DNA of 64,000 nucleotides from Paraspadella gotoi (Eukaryota; Chaetognatha): NCBI GenBank assembly GCA_051294375.1, contig CM119264.1, positions 28,059,778 to 28,123,777 of the forward strand, read 5' to 3'. Shown piece by piece: positions 46,211 to 56,590 of this stretch (position 1 is its first letter; each line of letters starts with the position of its first letter). The notes under the pieces were generated by a model. It saw only the letters and a program-made list of their open reading frames with translations, ran no database searches and was not told where the DNA came from. The position numbers and the translations under genes were made by a program.

Positions 46211-46611
46211 TGGTCAAACATTCTTCGCCACTTTCATGGGCCTTGAAGGAGCCAATGACATCGAATACAACATTGTCATCTCTTCTACGTTTCTGCCATC
46301 AATGTCCTCGTACGTTTGTCCTCCTTGGCTTTGACCTCAGCCCAAGTAGTCGTCGTCGAGGTCGCCGTCGCCGCGCTGATTTTGCGGCTCAGTCCTTGTG
46401 ATGAAAAAGAAGAAATCTGTGACAATTCTGTGACGATTCTGTGGCGGTTTATTCAAAAGTGATGTGACCCAGGAGTCGGTCTAGATGCACCCTTAACAGT
46501 AACGCTGATATAATTCCCTTTTGTTTCGTCTTGTTTTTTTCCGGATTCTTCTTTGAAAAGATAAAATTAAAAAACAATTTTTCACCAACAATAACAAAAA
46601 CAACAACGAAG

Positions 46612-46660
46612 ATGAAGAAGATATTGAAAAACAAAAGACACTCGACGGGCGACCTCTTTG
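46612..46660 (+). CDS. Gene B, candidate first coding exon
   Basis: ATG followed by 15 codons rich in Lys/Arg (MKKILKNKRHSTGDLF), ending in phase 1 at donor GTGAGT (46661). The next acceptor at 46786 joins in phase. There is no signal peptide, so the product is likely intracellular. Further upstream exons cannot be excluded. Confidence 0.5.
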
Positions 46661-46786
46661 GTGAGTTTCAATTATTTCTTTCGCTGCTTAAGGGTGAATA
46701 TCATTTATAGATATCTTCACAAAGTGAATAAGTTCTCTACGACTCACCCCACCCTCTCACGGCCCCTCACCCTTTCTCCTCACCAG

Positions 46787-47395
46787 AGATTCAAACTCAC
46801 CCTCTCCCAATTCGACGTCGCGCGTCTGACCGAATCGCCTCCACTCACCTCACGACGCCGCCTGTGATTTGGGAAGAGACAGAGTCGGTCCATTCCTCAC
46901 CTCGGACAAAATTCGCGTCGAAGGATTTGGCAAATCCGGATTTAACAAATCTCTATCACGTGAAACAAGACGTCGCAAATCTGGATTCTAAGAACCTGGA
47001 TTTATTAGAAGGCGAAGATTTTAAAAATCTGGATCAGAAAAATCGTAATTCGAAAAATCTCGACGCGGAAAATAAGAATGGAACGAAAAAGTCACTGATT
47101 GCTCCTGAGGGAGAGAAAGATTTGCTGAATGACGACAAAGATATAATCAACGACAAATCATTCGAGGAGAAAAGAAAATTCAATGGGAAAGATTTATCCC
47201 TAAATCTTTCCAAGGAGGCGAAGGAGACATTGCCCGCCGACGCGGCTTTCCACGTCCCTTCGGGCACGCGAGGGCAGTCTCTTTTTCTTTCGTCCTCTCC
47301 TCGGTCTCCTCCCTCTCTTCCTCATCCTCCCCCTCCTCCCTCTCTTCCTCGTCCTCGTCGGCCTCCTCCTCCCCTTCCTCCTTCCAGAAACGGGG
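46787..47395 (+). CDS. Gene B, main exon: Asn/Leu/Asp repeat protein of unknown function
   Basis: An exon of about 609 bp after acceptor TTTCTCCTCACCAG, phase 1 to 1, ending at donor GTAAGG (47396; an alternative 12 bp later keeps the phase). The open frame continues to 47772 if the donor is not used. It contains no ATG, so it must be spliced onto an upstream start. It encodes a hydrophilic, probably disordered protein. A basic Arg/Ser segment comes first. Repeated N-L-D units follow (VANLD, KNLD three times; codons vary: AATCTG, AACCTG, AATCTC). Next is a Lys/Asp/Glu-rich part, then Pro-rich runs. The synonymous variation suggests selection on the peptide. I recognise no family. Confidence 0.5.
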
Positions 47396-47768
47396 GTAAG
47401 GTCGGAGGTAAGGTCGATCGAAAATCGGATCATCGATCGACGGCTTTCGCCTCTTGCTTACCAGGAGAAACGAACTTACCTCGAGTTCAGGACGCCGAGA
47501 AAGTAGAGTCGTCCAGAAAGAAAGTGATACTCGAAATCTATTCCGTGAGTGGATTTAACTTACCCAAAGAAACGCCGACCGAGGGCGACTTACCCGAGAA
47601 TGGAATCTTGGCGAGGAAACGTAACTTACCCCACGAATCGGATTCGCCGATCGAACGAAACTTACCTTTTCGATTCGCGGCAGAAAGTTCGCGACGATTC
47701 AACGCGACGAAAAGAAACTCGTTTTCCTTTGATTTCGTCTCCGCCAGAGGGAAAAACGATGGTTGGCG

Positions 47769-47805
<37 letters not shown>

Positions 47806-47829
47806 GAGACGAGACGAGAGAGCGATTAG

Positions 47830-47866
<37 letters not shown>

Positions 47867-48156
47867 GAGAGAGTTAAAAAAGGAAAGAAAAAAAAGTAAA
47901 GAAAAATTAAAAGAAAAAAAATAATTAAATAAATAAATAATTAAATAAATAAATAATTAAATAAAGAATTAAATAAATAAATAAATAATTAAATAAATAA
48001 ATAAATAAATAAATAAAAACAAATCAATCAATCAATAAAATAATCAATAAAATCAATCAAACCAATCAAATCAATCAAACCAATCAAATCAATCAAATCA
48101 ATCAAATCAATCAAATCAATCAAATCAATCAAATCAATCAATCACCCACTTACCAG
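47396..48156 (+). other. Gene B intron or exon extension, with repeats
   Basis: The frame stays open to 47772 and encodes spaced N-L-P units (TNLP, FNLP, RNLP twice). The same codons create several CTTACC motifs. Beyond are (GA)n (47775-47862), AAAT/AATAAA units (47925-48016) and (ATCAA)n (48020-48143), ending in acceptor CCACTTACCAG. Confidence 0.45.
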
Positions 48157-48447
48157 ACAAAATCATGTTATCCTCCGCAACGAACCTCACCTACGTCAGC
48201 GTCGTGGCTCCGGTTCCGGCGCCGAGAAATGATTGCGGCGCCATCGCGGACGGCGCCAGGCGCCGCGAGGAACCGACGTCGGCTTTTAATTCGTGCCAGA
48301 CCGACGAAATGTCGGCTTGTCGGTTTGCGGAGGCGAAAGAGGCGACGCTTCATCAGACCGACGTCGATGAAAGCGACGGAGCGCGAAAACTGACCTTACC
48401 CGTGACAGCGGCGTCGGTAACGGGCGACGCTGCAGCAGGAAAAATGG
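48157..48447 (+). CDS. Gene B, GC-rich internal exon
   Basis: A 291-bp GC-rich exon (phase 1 to 1) between CCACTTACCAG and a weak donor GTCAGT. It encodes a Ser/Ala/Asp-rich peptide with scattered cysteines (NDCGAI, NSCQTDEM, SACRF) and no recognised domain. GC content is far above that of its surroundings, as in the other exons of this gene. The open frame continues to 48485 if the weak donor is not used. Confidence 0.45.
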
Positions 48448-50105
48448 GTCAGTTTGTTTTTGCTTTTATGCCCGTCGAACCCTGAATTAGTTATTATTAT
48501 AGAATTGTCATAGTTATAACATTTTAATTATAAGTACGTCTAAAAATGCCTAATATTGTTAACATTTAGTTAAGTAATTTATCTCCTATTGAATTTAATT
48601 GTTTCATCTCCGTTTCAAAACGAGATTTTAGCGAGCAAAGCCTTGTATGAACTCAACGTAAAGATAATTCAGCTGATCAGTGACCTTGAAATCCTGTTTA
48701 AAGTTACGTCGCGCCGTTGGAAAGCTCAACTACGACTAAATTACGACATAACATGACACGTCTAGGACAAAACTTAAAATTTTGGATTTAGAATATGGTT
48801 TATAACTATATAACTATATATGGTTTATATATAAAGAGATTCATTCTTACTACACACCTAGAGACAACGCGATAGCAAACATTCCATCTTTCCAAGCGAT
48901 TGGCGATTAACCTAAAATTTTATAAAATTAAACTTACAATTAAGTTAAATTAAGTTAAATGCCGTTTGTATGTCATTTGTTTGAATAAAAATTGTTTCCT
49001 ATTCCACTTAATTTTAGTCTTACTAAAGCATATTTAAAGATCTTCATATTGATAATTAAGTACGTAAATATAAAATAATGATGATGATGATGACGACCCA
49101 TTGCGTTTTTCACTATTGTCAATTACTAAATTTATTATCAACTTTTTCAATCATTAATCCAAAACTAACTTGTCTGGGTAGTTGAATGGCAGCGAAAATT
49201 TTATCGTTATGTAAAAGGTGGATTACCTTGGAATCTTGTTTTCTGTTACGAAGTGGCAGCCTAAAATACTTCGCTTGCTAAGATAATAAGATGCAACTAT
49301 TGAAACAGATGTTTTGTTCATAACCAAATAATATCATTCCAGAATAATATCGTTCCAGAATCTTCTTCCTCTTCTGGAGTCATCTTCCTTAATCCTTTCC
49401 TCGATTTCCAAGTTTTATTCATCTGTGATGATATGTGAAGTCAGGAGGTCTAAAAAAGTAAGGCCTACAATGATCAGGCATTTACTGAATTGCTATTTGA
49501 CACATAAATCTCACACAAAATTAATTTAATCAGTGTAATTAATACATTTAATTCACATATTATATATAGTTACTGGTATAGTTCACATTCATTCATTCAT
49601 TCACAAACATTTTAATTGACTCCCTCATTCTATTAAAATAATTACGGTATCTCGAAATTGAAAAGGAAAACTTTACATTCCTTTTCTGTTATTGATAAAC
49701 TGACTATCAAATTAGTCCTTTTTTTTTTCTTAAGTCATTCGGCAATGATCTTGAAATCCAGCTTATGCCATTAAGTCTTTCTATTACGTAAACGATCTTT
49801 ACTTTTAGATACGTCAGACTGAGCAGAGAAAATTACATTCTTCCCAAAATAATTGTTTCAAATTCAAGGAAAGTTTAAGTTACGTCAAAGTACAAAATTG
49901 TTAGAGAGGCAAAAGATTGGAAAAGATTCTGTTATACAAATTTGTATTCATACTAAAAGCTCTCAAACCATAAACTATGTAAAATTCAAATATTTATCAG
50001 TAACGATAATAACTTTTCGAGATCGCAAAGTGCCCGTAGGATATTTGATTTATACGTTTACAAATTAAAAGAATTAGAATTTTTCCGGAATTTGTCGGTC
50101 TCCAG
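48448..50105 (+). other. AT-rich intron, no exon seen
   Basis: No coding signal or dispersed repeat. A short (GAT)n is at 49078-49092. Confidence 0.45.
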
Positions 50106-50256
50106 TTCAAGTTTCGCCAACATCCGGCGCCATCTTCCGGATTCCGGCGATGGAACCGCGACGTCGAAATCGGCGGCGTCAATCCTCTTCCGGTTTCCCT
50201 GGATTCCCCGGCGCCGGTCGACGAGCCTCTTCGGGGAAACAGGCCTTCAAGAGAAG
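50106..50256 (+). CDS. Gene B, Arg/Ser-rich exon
   Basis: A 151-bp GC-rich exon from acceptor GTCGGTCTCCAG to donor GTGAGA. In the frame predicted by the upstream exon (phase 1) it encodes a basic Ser/Arg/Gly segment with RRxS motifs (GRRASSGK) and ends in phase 2. The other frames are also open, so the frame choice relies on phase. Confidence 0.4.
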
Positions 50257-50417
50257 GTGAGATTTGACGAGGAGAATCCTATTTAAAATAGACTATGCCA
50301 TTGTTCACGGTTCCCAAGACACCCCGTAAAAGAAAATAGAAATAACCCATTTTTGAAACACAAAAAATGAAAAATATATATAAGTATAAATATAAATAAA
50401 AATAAATATAAATATAT

Positions 50418-50735
50418 ATAAGTCAGGGACAAGATAGCTTATTTATTAAATGAATGGTGTGGAAGACGATGCCGCGAGCAGTTTACCGTCCGTTGCACAC
50501 AAGGTCCCGAACTTCGGATCGGGCTGTAGTCCGACACTACAGGTGGGTTAGACGCCCCGTCCCGCTTTTACTTGTGTGAATCAGCAGGGCGCGAACCCGA
50601 GTCCTTTGGGTTGGGAGGAGCTCGTGCTACCTCCGGCACCATAGGTGGTGCTGATTCTCGGACGAGTAGTGGGGTATGAAATACTACCACTACAATGGAT
50701 AATTTTTATATTGGTTGTACCAATTTCATAATGTT
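50418..50735 (-). repeat. Copy of the TTATTAAATGAATGG family, split by an insertion
   Basis: Left part 50418-50457 and right part 50694-50735 join to match the uninterrupted element at 41640-41700. Confidence 0.75.
50458..50694. mobile_element. Nested insertion, solo-LTR-like
   Basis: A GC-rich insert of about 237 bp begins TGTGGAAGAC and ends CCACTACA (TG...CA). It is flanked by direct repeats ATGG (AATGG if the ambiguous base is counted), and it interrupts a repeat whose intact form is known in this window. A solo LTR is the simplest reading. A short SINE-like element is the alternative, as CGAACCCGAGTCC resembles a B box. Confidence 0.6.
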
Positions 50736-50959
50736 TTTACTACATCGAAGTGAAGTCAAAAAATTCTAATCAAAGCGAGTTTTTTTAATGAAATTTTAAA
50801 GTTTTGTTATAATTCTTCATACAAAATAATGAGAAAAATCATTATCTACTGAAAGAGAGCTTTAATTTGAAAATTTAAATTTAAAAAGTTGTAAACAGTC
50901 AAGATGTTAAGGGATTTTTAATATTTTAATTATTTATTTAATGATATTTTAATCTTCAG

Positions 50960-51027
50960 GATCAGTATTGATCTCTGCGCCGACGGATATTCCACTCTCT
51001 CCAGTTGCGGTTCCTCCGCTTATATGG
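50960..51027 (+). CDS. Gene B, short exon
   Basis: A 68-bp exon from acceptor TTAATCTTCAG to donor GTAAGT. Entering in phase 2 gives SIDLCADGYST... and exit in phase 1. Phase 0 meets a stop, which supports the model. Confidence 0.4.
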
Positions 51028-51233
51028 GTAAGTACCGACTTAAGTCACAGCGTTTCCTCTTGGTAAGTTACTTCATGATAAGTGAAAGTTTTCAATATGT
51101 TATTGAATTGAACTATGCTTTTTTTTCTCTCATACAAATAATGTGCGGTCTCTAATTAAAAATAAAAACAATGTTTTAATGATGAAATTATGCCAGCCGT
51201 TACTTATGAAGATCGAATATTGTGTAATCGCAG

Positions 51234-51245
51234 GACAAATAAATG
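51234..51245 (+). CDS. Gene B, candidate 12-nt micro-exon
   Basis: GACAAATAAATG lies between acceptor TGTAATCGCAG and a strong donor GTGAGT, phase 1 to 1. The next exon was not found. Confidence 0.25.
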
Positions 51246-52339
51246 GTGAGTAAAAGTTTTTTTAAGAGACAAATTCAAGTATAAAAAGCTGCTACGACGC
51301 CCACCGAATGACATTGAATTTTGATAGTTAAGACGATAAAAAGATTTGAAACAATATGACATTCACACAATATATGAGTATTGAGCAAGACTAATTGCAC
51401 TGATGGTACTAAAAATAAAAAATAAAATTCAAACAATTAAGGATCATTGCGGACATTGAAAGTTAAAGTAAAACAAATGAAAATTGAAAAAAAAAAACCT
51501 AGTGTTTGAAAATTTATTTCAGACAAATAATAAAGTTGAATTAATAGGGAAGTCGGTAAACAGTCATTCCCCGCGAACTAAAAGGAGTCTGACCCCAAAA
51601 ATGACCTTGATCTTCAAATACGTAACAAGTTCCTAAGTTAATTTTTTTTTTTATTGACTCGTCTTTCAACTTTATGTTCACCGCTTTTTCGTCTCTTCTT
51701 CTTCTTCTTCGACGTGAGTACTCGCGGAGCAACTCTATAAGTCACTTTTCGGTCGGTCTGTCGGTCGGTCAGTCTGTCGTTCTGTCTCTCATGTCTTTCC
51801 TATGTTAAATAAAGGAAAAAAATTTCAAATATTGTGGTCATGTAGTCCTGTTATATTACGTCATGTCTTGTTATGTCACGAGAAATGTTGGACGTAAACT
51901 CTCGTTGTAATTCATCGCTCTTAATTTACTTTTGTTGAAAAAATATAAATAATCAATATTTGTTTACAAACATTATTATTTCATTACTTTGTTTAATCTT
52001 GATTTCCTTTCATACAGATTGTAATAATATTAATTAGCCATCGTCGAGGTTTAGTATTGGTTTAACATGTTTAACATGTTTTAAGTTGAGTGAGAGACGA
52101 AAAAATCACTGCAGCGCAACACATTTGAATTACCGTTCTTGTTTCTATCCACGACAATGGAGGCACTAACCCGTCTATCCGGAAAGGTGAATTCCGCGAA
52201 AACCCACTTCTTTTGCGAACCTCATCTAGTTATGTAAGCGGGTAAGGCCCAAAATGTTTAAAAGCTGACGTCGAGGTCTCTCACCACCCAAAAAAAAATC
52301 CTAGACTTATTTAACTCACGGATCTGACATATCCTAGTC
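51246..52339. other. Intergenic/intron sequence with a dispersed repeat
   Basis: It contains the inverted GCGAGTACTCACG / GGTCGGTCTGTCGG repeat (51706-51790) and an AT-rich remainder. The end of gene B is not identified here. Confidence 0.5.
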
Positions 52340-52346
52340 TATATAT
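52340..52346 (+). promoter_or_regulatory. TATA-like box of gene C
   Basis: TATATAT at 52340, about 47 bp before the ATG. A second TATATAA lies at 52355. Confidence 0.4.
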
Positions 52347-52386
52347 CTTAAACGATATATAACTCTCACTAATTCCGACAAACAAA

Positions 52387-52440
52387 ATGCGTTTCTTCAT
52401 CGCTGCTTTGGTTTTGAGCTTTTGCGTTTTCTCCGCACTG
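52387..52440 (+). CDS. Gene C exon 1: signal peptide of a secreted cysteine-rich peptide
   Basis: ATG plus 17 codons (MRFFIAALVLSFCVFSAL), a classic hydrophobic signal sequence, ending in phase 0 at donor GTAAGT (52441). TATA boxes lie just upstream and there is no upstream ATG in frame. The product enters the secretory pathway. Confidence 0.85.
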
Positions 52441-52603
52441 GTAAGTTGATCGCTCTGTTTCTCAAGGTTGTCGCATTTTCATTTTATTAATTTCAATTTT
52501 ATGAATATTTTATTGCGTGATTATTTTAGTTTTTTTTAAAAAACAAGCACATGCTTATATGTTTTTAATCAATCGTTTAATCTAGAATTAAATTATCTTA
52601 CAG

Positions 52604-52791
52604 ACTCCAGAGGCGGAGTCTCGGTATTTAGCTAATCTGGTCAAGCGATTGGAAAAAGTCGTCAGTTCCCTGGAGCGAATGGAAAGAGGAAGCTGCATCG
52701 CTCTTGGTGGAACCGGATGCGAAAGCAACAATGCCAAATGCTGTAGAAAGGGAGATCCATACACCGGAACCATGAGGAAATGCGACAATGT
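52604..52791 (+). CDS. Gene C exon 2: propeptide and cysteine-rich core
   Basis: A 188-bp exon after acceptor AATTATCTTACAG, phase 0 to 2, ending at donor GTAAGC. The first part is a charged amphipathic helix (RLEKVVSSLERMER), likely a propeptide. After a possible dibasic-like R-G border comes the mature core: C-x7-C-x6-CC, then a fifth cysteine (RKC). With exon 3 the pattern is C-C-CC-C-C, which is shared by inhibitor-cystine-knot-type peptides. That group includes toxins, defence peptides and signalling peptides. Pattern alone does not decide which. I recognise no specific family. Confidence 0.8.
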
Positions 52792-52860
52792 GTAAGCGGA
52801 CGATGTTGTGTTATCAGTATTACTACAAAAGCTAATCCCTAATTATTATTTTTATTTCAG

Positions 52861-52903
52861 CGGTTCATTTTCGGCTCCCGTTTACAAATGCGTAGAAGCG
52901 TGA
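52861..52903 (+). CDS. Gene C exon 3: C terminus with the sixth cysteine
   Basis: A 43-bp terminal exon entered in phase 2 after acceptor TTTATTTCAG. It adds the last cysteine (VYKCVEA) and a TGA stop. The total product is 94 residues. Confidence 0.82.
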
Positions 52904-53025
52904 AATTGATTTCCGATTTTTTAGCCATCAGCTGATTGTAAATTTGTAAATTCAGTCGAAATTATTGATGTTCATACGTAATTGATGTGAATCGTTGTTT
53001 GTAAGTTGCTATAAAATATTATGAT

Positions 53026-53031
53026 AATAAA
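53026..53031 (+). promoter_or_regulatory. Poly(A) signal of gene C
   Basis: AATAAA 122 bp after the stop. Confidence 0.65.
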
Positions 53032-53341
53032 ACCGTTAATTTTCCATACTTTAGTTCATTCGACCTCGAAAATGTCAACTTGACCGCCACTAAAATTAGA
53101 ATAAAAGTTGGATTGATTAAATCAAGTTTCTAGAAATTGTTAAAGAAGACTAAAATAAACTACATGATACATTAACTACATTTTAAACAACCATATAACT
53201 TAATATTGATTCATACTAATTTATATAACATTATCTCCCAACGTGTACTTTTAATCAACTACCAAACTTTTTTTAGTATTAAAAACTGAAGTACCGAAGT
53301 GATGTAATATTTTTAACTGTTTTACTAGTTGGATAAAAGGA
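53032..53341. other. AT-rich intergenic sequence, no gene seen
   Basis: No repeat or ORF of note between the poly(A) signal and the duplicated block. Confidence 0.5.
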
Positions 53342-55262
53342 CAACTCCCAGACTTGGAGTAATTGTTTATTTGTTAAGTAATTAACCAGTACAATAAATT
53401 AAAATTTGGACCTCAGTGACAAATCTCGTGAAGCGCTCGCCTTTTTCTTTCTTACTTCTTCCATTTTCTTCCTTTCTCTTTTCCACCTTCCTTTTTCTCT
53501 TTCCCTTTCTTTCTTTTTTCTTTTTCTCTTTTCTTCCTTTCTCTTTCTCCACCTTCTTTTTCTCTTTCCTTTCTTTCTTTCTTCTTTTTCTCTTTTTCTT
53601 TCTTTTTCTTTCTTTTCCACCTTCCTTTTTTCTTTTTCCTCTCTTTCTTTCTTCTGTTTCTCTTTTTTCTTCCTTTCTCTTTCCACCTTCCTTTTTTCTC
53701 TTTCTTCCTTTATTTTTTTCTTTTCTCTTTTTCCTTCCTTTCTCTTTTCCACCTTCTTTTTCTCTTTCCTTTCTTTCTTTCTTCTTTTTCCTCTTTCTTC
53801 CTTTCTCTTTTCCACCTTCCTTTTTTCTTTTTCCTTCTTCTTTCTTCTTTTTCTCTTTCTTCCTTTCTCTTTCCCTCCTTTTTTTTCTTCCTCTTTTCTT
53901 TTCTCTTCTTTCTTCTTTTTCTCTTTTTCTTCCTTTCTCTTTCCTTTTCCCTTTTTCTTTCTCTTTTCTTCTTTATTTTTTTTCTTTTTTCTTTTCTTCC
54001 CTTCTTCTTTCCTTTCCACCTTCTTTTTTTTCTCTTTTTCTTTCTTTCTTTTTTCCACCTTCCTTTTCTTCTTTCCCTCTCTTTTTTCTTTCTTTTTCTC
54101 TTTTTCTTCCTTTCTTCTTTTCCACCTTCCTTTTTTCTTTTTCCTCTCTTTCTTTCTTTTTTTCCTCTTTCTCTTTTTTTCTTCTCTCCTGCCATCTTCC
54201 CCCTGCCGGCTTCCCACAAATGAATTGAAAACGTACCACGAGGGGCGACGTAATCTTTTTGTTTTTGTTTTTCCTACTTTCTCTCTCTCTCTCTCTCTCT
54301 ATCTCTCTCACTCTCACTCTCACTCTCTCCTTCTCTCCTCCCTCTCTCTCTCTCTCTCTCTCTCAGAGGAGACGAGATTAACCCGGTTTTTCTTAATTGA
54401 AAACTTTATTAAGGGAAATTAGAAAACGACAAAAGAAAGAAAAAAATCCGGAACCTGATTGTGGTTTTTTTTGTTTTTTGTTTTGTTTTGTTTTGTTTTG
54501 CGTCGTCGTCGTCGTTGTTCCCTTTTTGGTTGGCGACCCTCATGGCCTTCATCGAATGTCAAGTCGTAAGGGGCCGACGGAACTAAACGAAGAAATAAAA
54601 TAGAAAATTAAATGAATTAATTTGAAAATTAATGAAGTGACTGTTAGATTGGAGCTCTGGGGAACGAAACGTTTTTGAGTGAACAAACAAGGATATTCAG
54701 ACGAGAGATAATATGATTATTTTTTTTTTTCTGAAATAAAAGAGACAAAAATATTTTGCTCCTATTGTTTGGGAAAAAGTATCATAAAATGCAATATATT
54801 TATAGTAATATCATTATAAAATATAAATTTCAAAACATTTTTGAAAATTTTTATTACAGATTCCGATTCTTAATAAAAAGTTAAACCAAAAAACATGTGT
54901 ATTAAAAAATTCCCATGTCTCAGACTATAGTCTAAATTTAGAGTACATTGTGAAGAGCATTTGCGGATTTATATTACGAAAAACAATTGAACTAAAGTGT
55001 TACGAACTGCAGCTTACAAACGTATAAACGTATAAAATATAATTATAATTATAAACGTACAAACGTTTAAAAAAAATCTTAATTTTTCTTGTTCGATATC
55101 ACGTTGTAACGATACAATGTAACTTACCCTGTTACGTCATCGATTTCAAACGCAAATTTTCTTTCAACCATCTCTTCCAATTGTTATTGTTCTGTCCTCT
55201 GCTTAAAATTATTAGACCTTTTATTAAATTGCCCATTTTAAGAAGGACCACCACTTTTCTCC

Positions 55263-55346
<84 letters not shown>
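53342..55346 (+). repeat. Repeat block A, first copy
   Basis: It contains a polypyrimidine minisatellite of about 65-bp units (53455-54180; marker TTCCACCTTCC), then (CT)n (54277-54364), a TTTTG array with (GTC)4 near 54475-54515, unique AT-rich sequence, and (CT)n at 55266-55346. Direct partial copy: 59901-61668. Inverted copy: 61694-63720. The 270-340-codon K/R/E or F/S/L ORFs are composition shadows. Confidence 0.85.
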
Positions 55347-55349
<3 letters not shown>

Positions 55350-56590
55350 CCTTTCTCGAACTCAATTTCTTTAGAAGCACTTGTTTTGCTTTGACTTTTG
55401 TTAATATCATTAAAGAATAATAAAAGCTTTAAAATGAGATTAGTTTTTAACCTTTATTTTACTTTTTTTTTTCATTTTTTTTTTCTTATTCGTTTTATGG
55501 TTGATGCGTTGCTTAAGTTCATGAGTGAATTAGGAAGCGACAATTATACTGTATCCTTCCTTTAACTATTTTTCTTTTGCTTTCTTATCCTTTGATCTTC
55601 TCCTCTCCTCTCCCTCCTCTCTCTCCTCCTCTCTCTCTCTCTCTCTCTCTCTCCTTCTCTCTCTCTCTCTCTCTCTCTCTGTTTCTGATAATATTCATCC
55701 AACGTTCGGTTCTCAACCAAAAAAAACCCAAAGTATTAAAAATAAAGAAATGTTTCCCTTTCTTCTTCCTTTGAAAATTTCCAACTCTGTCGTTTATCTC
55801 AATTAAGAAGGAAATAAAGTCGACATTATATTCTTTTTCCAAAATATTAAAACTTTGATTAAAAACTTTAAAAATAACAAAAGAAAAACACACGACGTTT
55901 AAATATAAAAACTAAAAAACTTCAAGAACGCTGACAAAAAAAATTACGTTTTATGTTAACTTCAAGTTTTCAAGGCGACAATCAACAGACAAGAAAATAT
56001 TTTTTTTCATTCTGAAAAGATAAAAATTGGCTCTATTTTCCGAAAGCGCCCCTGTTCTGTTTCTAATCCCTGAACTCTCAAATATCTAACCTAAATTTCA
56101 TACTCTAATTTCACAACAAAATCATTAACCTATTTGTTAATCTTCACTCCCAACCCTAATATTAATACTTAAACCTAATCCTTAATAAAATCTAAACAAA
56201 TCTTCAAACCTAAATACTAATTTCTAAATTTAACCTGAAATGGGATTCTTTTGGAAATAAAAGCCAAGTTTTCCAGAGCCTCATTTCGCCTCTTGTCGTC
56301 ACCTCAAAGAATAAACAAAACAATGAACTTTTTTTATTTTTTTATTTTCAAGTTGACAACTTGTTTACACTAAGAAATAATAGAATATTGTTACAAATAT
56401 TTCACATTTTTTCTCCCTTTTTTCCGCGCATTTTTTTTAGTAATTACTTCTAATTTAGTAAGATATCTTGTACATATAATGTTCTATATTAATTATATTG
56501 ATTATTTTTTTATCAATTTTAAAGTTAAATATTTTCTTGGAGTCGAGCGTCCAACACAATCGCTCTTGTCCACCTCGACCGCGCAGCTAA
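55347..56590 (+). other. AT-rich sequence, no gene seen
   Basis: A (CT)n stretch at 55628-55680. The segment 55347-55605 is repeated at 63735-63995. A degenerate ACCCTAA-like stretch lies at about 56090-56240. Confidence 0.45.

Noticed and set aside
46150-46440. Hydrophobic Val-rich peptide resembling a membrane subunit (ND4L-like)
   Set aside because: The Val runs come from GTC repeats. The rest needs a frame change and the motif order does not match ND4L.
53399-54422. ORFs of 169-338 codons rich in K/R/E or F/S/L (also 59784-60765, 62603-63673)
   Set aside because: They arise on both strands and in several frames of the same polypyrimidine minisatellite. The codon pattern follows the DNA repeat and there is no splice or domain support.
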